Assembly: GCF_012571605.1 (NCBI RefSeq)
Contig: NZ_CP046220.1
Location: 250,318 to 314,317 of the forward strand
Origin: Enterobacteriaceae endosymbiont of Macroplea appendiculata
GTDB taxonomy: Bacteria; Pseudomonadota; Gammaproteobacteria; Enterobacterales; Enterobacteriaceae
DNA: 64,000 bases
Direction: 5' to 3'
Shown: positions 1 through 7,927 of the stretch, piece after piece
How the letters are laid out: each line of letters opens with the position of its first letter
Numbering within the stretch: the first letter of the stretch is position 1
Program-made: the position numbers and the translations under genes
The notes under the pieces: generated by a model
What the model saw: the letters and a program-made list of their open reading frames with translations, nothing else
What the model was told of the DNA's origin: nothing
Databases searched by the model: none

Positions 1-100
1 TAAAATATCTAGCTATATAAAAATGTCCATATTCATGTATGATAATTAATATACATAAAGTAATCATTAACATGATTATATCCCATAAAATATTTAACAA
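1..100 (-). CDS. rseP: RseP site-2 zinc metalloprotease, N-terminal fragment (runs off the window)
   Basis: The minus strand from position 100 is open to the window edge and encodes 33 residues with a hydrophobic first membrane segment followed by HEYGH, the HExxH zinc-binding motif of site-2 proteases, and then IARYF, as in E. coli RseP (LITVHEFGHFWVAR). RseP is an inner-membrane protease that cleaves anti-sigma factor RseA and residual signal peptides. The start is inferred to be TTG at 98-100: the SD-like AGGAG lies 8 bases upstream and the TTG places a Leu-Trp-Asp segment where E. coli has it. An ATG at codon 10 is the alternative but would cut into the homologous region. It sits directly downstream of uppS; cdsA, which separates the two in E. 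coli, is missing. Only the N-terminus can be judged. Confidence 0.85.
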   Translation of the reverse strand, partial: MLNILWDIIMLMITLCILIIIHEYGHFYIARYF

Positions 101-158
101 AATTGTATACTCCTATTAAAAATAATAAATTTACATAAATACATACATATAATCAATA

Positions 159-899
159 TTATATAGCTACATTACCACCAAAACGACGTTGTCTTTGACA
201 ATAATTTTCCAGTGCATGTAAAAAACATTTTTCATTAAAATCAGGCCATAATATATTAGTAAAATATAATTCCGCATAAGCAATTTGCCATATAAAAAAA
301 TTACTAATACGTATATTACCACCTGTACGTATAACTAAATCTATTGGTGGTACATCATGTAATGCTAAATATTTTGTAAAAGTTTTTTCAGTAATATCTT
401 GTATGGTAATTTTTTTTTTATATACTTGTTTAATAATATTTTTAATACCGTAAATAATATCACTTTTACCACCATAATTTATTGCTAAATTTACTATTAA
501 CACATGATTATGTTTAGTTAATTTTTCTGCTCTTATAATAGATTTTTGTAAATCAGTATCTAATACTGTTTTGTCTCCAATAACATTAATTTTAATTCTA
601 TATTTAATAAAATTATTAATTTCGTTATTTAAAATATATTTAAATAATTTCATAATAAATATTATTTCTGAAGGTGAACGTTTCCAATTTTCACTACTAA
701 AAGCATATAATGTTAAAACTTTTAACTTGTATTTTATACATGAATGAATAATTGTTTTTACTACATTAACACCAGCTTTGTGACCTATAATACCTTTTTT
801 ACCTTGTTTTTGTGCCCAACGCCTATTACCATCCATAATAATAGCAATATGTTGAGGACATTTTTTTTTATTTAAAATGTTTATTGCTTGCATATTCAT
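159..899 (-). CDS. uppS: Undecaprenyl diphosphate synthase
   Basis: UppS adds eight isopentenyl units in cis configuration to farnesyl diphosphate, making the C55 carrier lipid for peptidoglycan and other wall polymers. At 246 residues it is close to the E. coli length of 253. The catalytic Asp and phosphate-binding loop IIMDGNRRWA lie near residue 20, followed by GHKAG, SSENW (about residue 72) and the C-terminal RTGGNIRISNF and AELYF blocks with the conserved Arg residues that bind the isopentenyl diphosphate. It lies 13 bases downstream of dxr in the order frr-dxr-uppS-rseP, so it is probably cotranscribed. No strong SD precedes the ATG. All catalytic residues I know are present, which contrasts with the eroded DXR upstream. 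A run of 10 T (410-419) lies inside the gene. Confidence 0.97.
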   Translation of the reverse strand: MNMQAINILNKKKCPQHIAIIMDGNRRWAQKQGKKGIIGHKAGVNVVKTIIHSCIKYKLKVLTLYAFSSENWKRSPSEIIFIMKLFKYILNNEINNFIKYRIKINVIGDKTVLDTDLQKSIIRAEKLTKHNHVLIVNLAINYGGKSDIIYGIKNIIKQVYKKKITIQDITEKTFTKYLALHDVPPIDLVIRTGGNIRISNFFIWQIAYAELYFTNILWPDFNEKCFLHALENYCQRQRRFGGNVAI

Positions 900-912
900 A
901 TAATTTAAAGTA

Positions 913-2133
913 TTAATACTTAATGTTAATTTTATGTATATTACTATATTTTTTTTTTTTTATAAAATAATGCGTATATTGACGTACATAATTATCTATC
1001 CACAATACTTCATAAATATTTTTAGGCTTATTAAAAGATAATTTATCTAAAATAATACTATTTATATGAGCAATATCTATAAATGATATCTTTTTATTTA
1101 AACATAATTCAGTAGTAATATCATTAACTGCATTTAATATAATAAATGCCGATAATCCTTCATAACTAGCTTCTATTGCTAATTTTAAACATGGATATTT
1201 AATTAAATCTGGTTTTAAAAAAGTTAAGGATTGTATATCATAAAAATTTACTGGTTTATTATCAGTATTAATTTTATATGGCCATTCCAACATACTAGCA
1301 ATAGTAACTTGTATATTAGGATAATTTAATTTAGCATTAACACTATTATTTTTTAAACGTACCATTGCTGCAATAATAGATTCTGGATTAATAATAATTT
1401 CTATTTGCTCTTTTTTTGCATTAAATAAATATTTAGTAGCAATATATTCAAAACCTTGTGATATCATAGTAGACATATTAATCATATTTTTATGATTTAC
1501 AAAAGGTGTAGTTATACAAGATTTAATATCAATATATTTAAATTTTTCTATAGGTAAATATAAAAATAATCCTCCAGAACCAATTAAGATAATGCTATTA
1601 ATATCATTTTTATATAAGTTACATATACCCATTTTATTTTGTATATTATTCGGCATGAGCTCATAAATTGCACTATGACTATTGTTAATAGGTAAGATTT
1701 TCGCTTTAAATCTATATATATCTTTAATTAAGAGACTATGTATTATTATTAATAATTCTATACTAGTTAATAAAACTACTTTACTAGATTTAATCGCCTC
1801 TTTTATATATAAAAGTCCGATAATACTTTTAATAGTAATAATAATTTGATCAACATCATCTAAAGCTGTAATTTCTATTATTTTACGTTTACCAAATAAA
1901 ATTTTTGTTTTAATACCAATATTTTGTAAATTATTATGTAAAATTATAGCATGACTTTTTTTATACATAATTGCATAATCTGGATTAAATAATATACACT
2001 GTTTAATCATTAATTCAACATTATGTTTTGCTACTAAAACTTTAATTTTATATAAATTAGGATTAGTTAATATTACAGACAAAATATTACGTCCAAAATA
2101 TCCAGTAGAACCTAATATAGTTAGGTATTTCAT
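913..2133 (-). CDS. dxr: 1-deoxy-D-xylulose 5-phosphate reductoisomerase homologue with a degraded active site
   Basis: This is the DXR homologue by length (406 residues; E. coli 398), start LTILGSTG, the block CLKLAIEA near residue 315, and position between frr and uppS. DXR normally makes MEP, the first committed intermediate of bacterial isoprenoid synthesis. The active site is badly changed relative to E. coli. Metal ligands Asp150 and Glu152 in VDSEH are Asn150 and Ser152 (INNSH). Lys125 in ANKE is Ile (TSIE). His209 and Trp212 of HPNW are Thr and Val (TPFV). Asn227-Lys228 are Ser-Gln, with a two-residue deletion just before. Only the third ligand (E. coli Glu231, GFEYI here) and Ser186 (GSGG) remain. 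The frame is intact but a run of 13 T (949-961) near the C-terminus invites slippage. It may be a pseudogene in the making, an inactive protein, or repurposed. SD AGGATAAA precedes the start. Confidence 0.88.
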   Translation of the reverse strand: MKYLTILGSTGYFGRNILSVILTNPNLYKIKVLVAKHNVELMIKQCILFNPDYAIMYKKSHAIILHNNLQNIGIKTKILFGKRKIIEITALDDVDQIIITIKSIIGLLYIKEAIKSSKVVLLTSIELLIIIHSLLIKDIYRFKAKILPINNSHSAIYELMPNNIQNKMGICNLYKNDINSIILIGSGGLFLYLPIEKFKYIDIKSCITTPFVNHKNMINMSTMISQGFEYIATKYLFNAKKEQIEIIINPESIIAAMVRLKNNSVNAKLNYPNIQVTIASMLEWPYKINTDNKPVNFYDIQSLTFLKPDLIKYPCLKLAIEASYEGLSAFIILNAVNDITTELCLNKKISFIDIAHINSIILDKLSFNKPKNIYEVLWIDNYVRQYTHYFIKKKKYSNIHKINIKY

Positions 2134-2180
2134 ATAATTTATCCTATTTAAAAAATTAAATTAAATAACATAAATAATAT

Positions 2181-2741
2181 TTAATATTGTAATATATCTT
2201 TTTCTTTTTGTTTTAAATAATTAGATATACATGTTATATAATGTACTGTATGTTTTTGAATGATATGTTGAAGTTTTTTTTCTACATTTTCACTAATTTC
2301 TTTATTTTTTAAATATAATTTGATTTTATTATTTGTTTTTCTTCGAATAGTACGTATGCAAATACGAAATAATTCCGTTTCTGTTTTAATTCTTTGTAAA
2401 AGTTTTATTTTCCGTGATTCAGTAATAATTGGCATAGTAATATAAATACTTAAATTTATAATTTGAGTACTAACATCTAAGTTAGCAGTTAAAATAGCTT
2501 TTTCAATATTTTTAATAATTTTTTTATCAAATGGTGTTACTTTTAACGTATTAACATTATGTACTATTATAGTGGCTATATGATGTATAGGTATTGTTTT
2601 ATTATATACAGAGGTAACTACAACATGTTCTAATAATTGAGGTGTGACTCTATTCATAGACATTATATTAATTTTATTTTTAAAATTATTAAAACATTGT
2701 TGCATACTTTGTTCATTATTTTTTATAATATCATTATACAT
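2181..2741 (-). CDS. frr: Ribosome recycling factor
   Basis: RRF acts with EF-G to split the post-termination ribosome. From the ATG at 2741 the protein has 186 residues (E. coli 185) and aligns from its first residue (MYNDI against MISDI). A GGA-containing SD lies about 9 bases upstream. A longer form from an ATG at 2771 is possible but lacks homology in its first ten residues. The C-terminal helix of domain I, including the Arg-Arg pair in IRTIRRKTNNKIK that contacts rRNA, is kept. The normally near-invariant RTGRASP segment is SMNRVTP here, and domain II is very divergent. The gene lies between pyrH and dxr, as in E. coli. Essential family, so probably functional despite fast evolution. 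Confidence 0.93.
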   Translation of the reverse strand: MYNDIIKNNEQSMQQCFNNFKNKINIMSMNRVTPQLLEHVVVTSVYNKTIPIHHIATIIVHNVNTLKVTPFDKKIIKNIEKAILTANLDVSTQIINLSIYITMPIITESRKIKLLQRIKTETELFRICIRTIRRKTNNKIKLYLKNKEISENVEKKLQHIIQKHTVHYITCISNYLKQKEKDILQY

Positions 2742-2784
2742 ATTTACATTTTCCAAATTGTGTTTTTCCATATATACAAAAGTT

Positions 2785-3531
2785 TTATATATTGGTAATT
2801 AATGTGCCTATTACCTCTCCTTTGATACTACATCCAGTAATAATTTGCTGTAAAAAACCTATTTTATTAATATTTAGAATGTGTATAGGTATATTCGCAT
2901 CTCGTGATAAAATAATAGAAGTATGATCCATAATATTTAATTGTCTATATAAAATAAAATTATAATCTATTTTTTTATAAAATTTAGCATGAGGAAATTT
3001 AATAGGATCTTGTGCAAACACTCCATTAACTTTAGTAATTTTAAAAATAGCATCAGCTTCTAATTCTATGCCTCTTAAACATGCTGCTGTATCAGTAGTA
3101 AATGCAGGACAACCAAGACCACCAACAAAAATAATAATATGATTATTTTTAATTAAATTTAATGCTTTAATAATATTATATTCATCACAAATATTTTTTA
3201 TAGCTACAGCAGACATAATGACAGTATTGATATTATGTAAATTCATTTGAGAACATAATAATAATCCGTTAATAATAGTCGATAATATACCAATATGATC
3301 TCCTAATACTGTTTTAATATTATTATTTTGTGCAAGTTTTTTACCTTTAAATATACTACCTCCGCCAATTACAATACCAATTTGTACACCTAATGGTATA
3401 ATATTTTTAATTACTGTAATAAAATTATTTATTAAATCATTATTGACATCTAAATAATTATCTTTTTGTAAAAAATCACCACTTATTTTTAATATTATTC
3501 TATTATAAATTATTTTTTTTTTAAGATTCAT
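2785..3531 (-). CDS. pyrH: Uridylate kinase (UMP kinase)
   Basis: PyrH phosphorylates UMP to UDP and belongs to the amino-acid kinase fold, not the NMP kinase fold. The 248-residue protein (E. coli 241) shows the phosphate loop LKISGDF near residue 15, the glycine-rich VIGGGSIFKG, GDHIG, the FTTDTAACLRGIELEAD block around residue 150 that binds UMP and ATP, and the C-terminal GTLITN. The Arg in the regulatory FRG segment is Lys, and E. coli GNPFFTTD reads GCPAFTTD. The order is rpsB-tsf-pyrH-frr as in E. coli, with 18 bases between it and tsf. Confidence 0.96.
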   Translation of the reverse strand: MNLKKKIIYNRIILKISGDFLQKDNYLDVNNDLINNFITVIKNIIPLGVQIGIVIGGGSIFKGKKLAQNNNIKTVLGDHIGILSTIINGLLLCSQMNLHNINTVIMSAVAIKNICDEYNIIKALNLIKNNHIIIFVGGLGCPAFTTDTAACLRGIELEADAIFKITKVNGVFAQDPIKFPHAKFYKKIDYNFILYRQLNIMDHTSIILSRDANIPIHILNINKIGFLQQIITGCSIKGEVIGTLITNI

Positions 3532-3549
3532 ATTTTTATTATTTATCTA

Positions 3550-4356
3550 TTAATATATTTTTGTGTTTTGTCCTAATTCTAAATATAAAAATTTTGTAAT
3601 AACCATATTATTTTCGTGTAAATAATTTGCAACTAATTTTGTTGTATCTAGTAAAAAATATTGATTATTTAATGTAATATTATTAATAAACTTATTTATA
3701 CGTCCATTAATTATTTTGTTAAGAATCATTTTTGGTTTATTTAAAGTTTGTACAAGGCTTTTTTGTATTTGATATTCTTTATCTATTATATTTTGAGGTA
3801 TGTCATGTTTAGAAATATAACGAGGTTTTAAAACAGCTATATGCATAGCAATTTTTTTCATAATAGATTGATTATCTAAATTAGATTGTAATATGACACC
3901 TATACGTTTATTATGATGTATATATGATCCAATAAATACTCCTTGAATAATTTCTAATTGTGTAAGAATAATATTTTCTTTGATAATATTTATTAAATAT
4001 AATAATTTTTTCTTAAATATATTACGTATTTTTATAATATTAGTATTTGGATGTTGTTTAACATATTGTAAAATATCATTAGCAAAATTATATAAATGTG
4101 TATTACGAGCTACAAAATCTGTTTGACAATTAATTTCTAGTAATATACCAAGATCTTTCGTAATTAATCCAATAATAAAACCTTCAGTAGTTGTTTGACT
4201 TATATTATTTAAAATATGTAATTTTAAATTTTTTCTGATATAGTCTACTGCTAAGGCAATATCACCTTTAGTTTGCAATAAAGCTTGTTTACATTCGATA
4301 ATACCAATTCCTGTAAGAGCACGTAATTTTTTAATTTTTGTAACTGTAATTTTCAT
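3550..4356 (-). CDS. tsf: Elongation factor Ts
   Basis: EF-Ts exchanges GDP for GTP on EF-Tu. Starting at ATG 4356 the protein has 268 residues (E. coli 283) and begins KITVTKIKKLRALTGIG, matching the N-terminal helix-turn-helix with the TGxG motif. The signature CQTDFVA, which inserts into EF-Tu and displaces the Mg, is present near residue 80. The C-terminal coiled region is shorter than in E. coli, ending soon after the FLYLELG block. An upstream ATG at 4395 would overlap rpsB and add 13 non-homologous residues, so I reject it. The gene follows rpsB after 19 bases and is almost certainly cotranscribed. Confidence 0.96.
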   Translation of the reverse strand: MKITVTKIKKLRALTGIGIIECKQALLQTKGDIALAVDYIRKNLKLHILNNISQTTTEGFIIGLITKDLGILLEINCQTDFVARNTHLYNFANDILQYVKQHPNTNIIKIRNIFKKKLLYLINIIKENIILTQLEIIQGVFIGSYIHHNKRIGVILQSNLDNQSIMKKIAMHIAVLKPRYISKHDIPQNIIDKEYQIQKSLVQTLNKPKMILNKIINGRINKFINNITLNNQYFLLDTTKLVANYLHENNMVITKFLYLELGQNTKIY

Positions 4357-4375
4357 TATATTATTATTCTCAAAA

Positions 4376-5098
4376 TCATATTGTTTGATGTACAATATTA
4401 TTATTTTTTATTGTTAAATGTGATGTTTTTTGCATGGTTAATATTTTTGTAACATTTAATAAATATAATTTTATCGCTCTTACTGCATCATCATTACCTG
4501 GAATAACATAATTAATATTATCTGGATTAGAATTAGTATCAACAATAGCAAAGATAGGAATATTTAATTTTTTAGCTTCTTGTATAGCTATTTTTTCATG
4601 ATTAGCATCAATAATAAAAATGGCATCTGGTAAGCCTCCCATGTTCTTAATACCACCTAAACTTTTTTCTAATTTTAATAACATTTTATTACGTATTAAA
4701 GCTTCTTTTTTGGTTAATTGGTTAAATGTACCATTTTTACTCTGTATTTCAAGATTTTTTAATCTTTTAATAGATTGTTTTACTGTTTTCCAATTAGTTA
4801 ACATGCCTCCTAACCAACGATGATTAACAAAAAATTGGTTACAAATCTGTGCAGTTTTTTTTACTAAAATAGATGCAGATTTTTTAGTACCAACAAATAA
4901 AATTTTACCTTTACGTTGATTAATTTTTTTTAGTTCTAATAATGCTTTATTAAAATTAATTAATGTTTTATCTAAATTAATAATATGTACTTTTTTAACA
5001 TGACTAAAAATAAATTTTTTCATTTTAGGATTCCAATAGCGTGTTTGGTGTCCAAAATGAACTCCTACCTTAAACATTTCTTGAATAGTTAAAGACAT
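4376..5098 (-). CDS. rpsB: 30S ribosomal protein S2
   Basis: S2 binds the back of the 30S subunit between head and body and helps to dock S1. The 240 residues match E. coli (241) with the hallmark [16 protein letters not shown] at the N-terminus, [14 protein letters not shown] in the middle, [11 protein letters not shown] and the C-terminal [13 protein letters not shown] clear SD (AAGGAA) lies 8 bases before the ATG. It heads the rpsB-tsf-pyrH-frr-dxr-uppS-rseP gene string and is divergent from map across 157 bases of nearly pure A/T, where its promoter must be. The acidic C-terminal tail of E. coli S2 is replaced by a short neutral one. Confidence 0.98.
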   Translation of the reverse strand: MSLTIQEMFKVGVHFGHQTRYWNPKMKKFIFSHVKKVHIINLDKTLINFNKALLELKKINQRKGKILFVGTKKSASILVKKTAQICNQFFVNHRWLGGMLTNWKTVKQSIKRLKNLEIQSKNGTFNQLTKKEALIRNKMLLKLEKSLGGIKNMGGLPDAIFIIDANHEKIAIQEAKKLNIPIFAIVDTNSNPDNINYVIPGNDDAVRAIKLYLLNVTKILTMQKTSHLTIKNNNIVHQTI

Positions 5099-5255
5099 TG
5101 TTATATTCCTTAAAATAAATATTTATATATTTACTATTATATAGTAACTTAGTATTCTAATAAATACATATTTACACTTGTAAAATATTGTATATACAGT
5201 ATTTTTTATAAAAAAATATAGACAAATAACTAATATTAATAATTTAACAATAACT

Positions 5256-6041
5256 ATGAATATTTTAATTAAAAAAGCTAGTGAAATAAATAAAATTATA
5301 CAATCTTGTAAATTAGCTACTGAAGTTTTAGAAATGATTGATTTATATATCATACCAGGTATTAGCACAGAACAACTTAATTGTATATGTCATGATTATA
5401 TAATAAATGTGCAAAAAGCAAAACCTGCAACTTTAGGATATAAAGGATATCCTAAATCAGTATGTATTTCTCGTAATGATGTTGTTTGTCATGGCATACC
5501 TAATAAAAACGAAATTTTATGTAATGGTGATATTATTAACATTGATGTTACAGTATTATATAATGGATATTATGGTGATACTTCTAAAATGTTTTATGTT
5601 GGTAACAATATTTCATCAAAATTACGAAAATTATGTAACGTAACACAAAATAGTTTATATAAAGCAATAAAAATTATTAAGCCAGGATTAAGATTATATT
5701 TAATTGGTAAAACAATACAACAATATGTAGAAAATGAAAATTTTTCTGTAGTACGTAATTATTGTGGTCATGGTATTGGTAAAAATTTTCATGAAGAACC
5801 ACAAATATTACATTATAATGCTTATGATTATGGTGTTATTTTACAAGAAGGTATGATTTTTACAATAGAACCAATGGTTAACATAGGTAGTAAAGATGTA
5901 TATGTAGCAAATGATGGTTGGACAGTAAAGACTCAAGACAAATCTTTTTCTGCACAATATGAACATACTATATTAGTAACGAAAAATGGTTATCAAATTT
6001 TAACATTAAGACAAGAAGAAAAAAATATATTACTAAAATAG
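5256..6041 (+). CDS. map: Methionine aminopeptidase, type I
   Basis: MAP removes the initiator Met from nascent proteins after deformylation by Def (encoded at 20766). The 261 residues (E. coli 264) carry all five metal ligands of the pita-bread fold: Asp97 (NIDVTVL), Asp108 (GDTSK), His172 (GHGIG), Glu205 (TIEPMVN) and Glu236 (YEHT), plus the substrate-binding His79 (VCHGIP). It is divergent from rpsB as in E. coli and converges on rpoD 43 bases further on. The start has only a weak upstream purine stretch, but the homology begins within the first few residues. One of the best conserved proteins in the window. Confidence 0.98.
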   Translation: MNILIKKASEINKIIQSCKLATEVLEMIDLYIIPGISTEQLNCICHDYIINVQKAKPATLGYKGYPKSVCISRNDVVCHGIPNKNEILCNGDIINIDVTVLYNGYYGDTSKMFYVGNNISSKLRKLCNVTQNSLYKAIKIIKPGLRLYLIGKTIQQYVENENFSVVRNYCGHGIGKNFHEEPQILHYNAYDYGVILQEGMIFTIEPMVNIGSKDVYVANDGWTVKTQDKSFSAQYEHTILVTKNGYQILTLRQEEKNILLK

Positions 6042-6083
6042 AAAATGATATATATACTTAAATCTTTAAATATATAAATTATT

Positions 6084-7721
6084 TTATTCATCTAAAAAAC
6101 TTTTTAAAATATCGGAACGACTAGGATGTCTTAATTTACGTAATGCTTTAGCTTCTATTTGTCGTATTCTTTCTCTTGTAACATCGAATTGTTTACCTAC
6201 TTCTTCTAATGTATGATCTGTATTCATATCTATCCCAAATCTCATTCTTAATACTTTAGCTTCTCGAGGTGTTAAACTAGATAAAATATTATATGTAGCT
6301 ATACGTAAACTTTCAGAAGTAGCAGATTCTAATGGTAATTTAGACGTATTATCTTCAATAAAATCTCCTAAATGTGAATCTTCATCATCACCAATAGGTG
6401 TTTCCATAGATATTGGTTCTTTAGCAATTTTTAATACTTTTCGAATTTTTTCTTCAGGTATCATTAAATATTCTGATAATTCTTCTGGAGTAGGTTCTCT
6501 ACCAATTTCTTGCAAAATTTTTCTTGATATTCGATTTAGTTTATTTATTGTTTCAATCATATGTACTGGTATACGTATAGTTCTAGCTTGATCAGCAATA
6601 GATCTGGTAATAGCTTGTCTAATCCACCAAGTGGCATAAGTAGAAAACTTATATCCTCTTTTATATTCAAATTTATCTACAGCTTTCATTAAACCAATAT
6701 TACCTTCTTGTATTAAGTCTAAAAACTGCAATCCTCTATTTGTATATTTTTTAGCAATAGAAATAACTAGTCTCAAATTTGCTTCGACCATTTCTTTCTT
6801 AGCTTTTTGTGCTTTTATTTCACCTATATGTATTTTTTTATAAATTTTTTTTATTTGTGCTATAGTTAATTTTGTTTTTTTTTCAATTTTTTTTAATGTT
6901 AAAAAAATTTTATATAATTTTTCGTATATAGCATTTGTGAAATATTGTTGACATAATTTATATTTTTGTAGTTTAGAAAAAATATATTGTTCATTAGATT
7001 CATGATTTTTATAAAAAATTAAAAATTGTTTTTTAGTAATATTATAATGTTTAATAAAAAAATTTATGATTTTATTTTCTTGTTTTCTAATATAAAATAT
7101 TTTTTTACGGATATTATTAACTAAAAAATAAAATTCTTTAGAAATTAATCTAAATTGTATAAAAATTTTAATAAGGTTATCTATTTCAATTAATGTTTTT
7201 TTATGATAATATCCCTCGTTGCATATTAAATTATATGTTTTATAAAATTGATTACGTAATAGTATAAATTTTTTTTTAGCTAATATAGGATCAATAAGAT
7301 GATCATTATTTGTTAATAAATTATGTTCAGATGATAATAAAAATCTATTATTATTTAAATTATCTTTTGGTTGTATGGTATGTGTAAAACCATAGATAAT
7401 ATCCGAAAACTTTTTTTCCCCAGACATTATTAAATCGTACTGATATAATATATGCATGATAGTATTAGGATATTCTGCCATAGCACATTGAATTTGATTC
7501 ATACCAGCTTCTATTTTTTTTGCGATATCTATTTCACCAGTTCTAGTTAATAATGATACTGTACCCATTTCGCGCATATATATACGTACAGGATCTGTTG
7601 TTTTCCCTAAATCACTGTCATTATTATTTGTTAAAACTTGTTGTGTTATTTCTTCTGGAATATGTTCTTGATTTAAAATAAAATCTTCTTCAAGTGTTTC
7701 CTGTATTATTTTAATAGTCAT
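6084..7721 (-). CDS. rpoD: RNA polymerase primary sigma factor (sigma70), region 1.1 mostly missing
   Basis: Regions 1.2 to 4.2 are nearly identical to E. coli: [11 protein letters not shown] (residue about 42), the non-conserved insert, region 2 ([47 protein letters not shown]), region 3 (GREPTPEEL) and the region 4 helix-turn-helix ([20 protein letters not shown]). The protein has 545 residues against 613, and the difference lies in two places. Only about 40 residues precede the TTDPV start of region 1.2, where E. coli has about 95, so most of autoinhibitory region 1.1 is gone; HIPEEI may be a relic of HLPEDI. The acidic part of the non-conserved region is also shorter. No frameshifted remnant of region 1.1 is visible upstream. 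It is the last gene of rpsU-dnaG-rpoD, separated by a 206-base A/T gap with its own candidate promoter. Confidence 0.97.
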   Translation of the reverse strand: MTIKIIQETLEEDFILNQEHIPEEITQQVLTNNNDSDLGKTTDPVRIYMREMGTVSLLTRTGEIDIAKKIEAGMNQIQCAMAEYPNTIMHILYQYDLIMSGEKKFSDIIYGFTHTIQPKDNLNNNRFLLSSEHNLLTNNDHLIDPILAKKKFILLRNQFYKTYNLICNEGYYHKKTLIEIDNLIKIFIQFRLISKEFYFLVNNIRKKIFYIRKQENKIINFFIKHYNITKKQFLIFYKNHESNEQYIFSKLQKYKLCQQYFTNAIYEKLYKIFLTLKKIEKKTKLTIAQIKKIYKKIHIGEIKAQKAKKEMVEANLRLVISIAKKYTNRGLQFLDLIQEGNIGLMKAVDKFEYKRGYKFSTYATWWIRQAITRSIADQARTIRIPVHMIETINKLNRISRKILQEIGREPTPEELSEYLMIPEEKIRKVLKIAKEPISMETPIGDDEDSHLGDFIEDNTSKLPLESATSESLRIATYNILSSLTPREAKVLRMRFGIDMNTDHTLEEVGKQFDVTRERIRQIEAKALRKLRHPSRSDILKSFLDE

Positions 7722-7809
7722 GTATTTTATCTTCTTTATAATATTTAAAATGAAATTTTTAATTATTAAATTTTTCTTAATATGAAATAAATTATTTTTT
7801 ATATTTATA

Positions 7810-7839
7810 AAAATAAAATTCTACTTTATATAAAGTCAA
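7810..7839 (-). promoter_or_regulatory. Candidate sigma70 promoter for rpoD
   Basis: On the minus strand TTGACT (7834-7839) is followed after 18 bases by TATTTT (7810-7815), about 90 bases upstream of the rpoD start. The -35 box matches the consensus at five of six positions; the -10 box at four. It would give rpoD expression independent of rpsU and dnaG, as in E. coli where rpoD has extra internal promoters. In DNA this A/T-rich a -10 match means little; the G and C of the -35 box are the better evidence. No heat-shock (sigma32) promoter sequence is visible in the gap. Confidence 0.35.
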
Positions 7840-7927
7840 CATAAAAATATATGTTAATGATTATCATACTAAAAGTTTTATTAAAAAAAATATTTATGTA
7901 TATAACAAACATTGTTTATTTATAATA

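Noticed and set aside
5123..5368. 81-codon minus-strand ORF opposite the map start
   Set aside because: It covers the rpsB-map promoter region and the antisense of map, has only A/T-driven hydrophobic composition and no homology.
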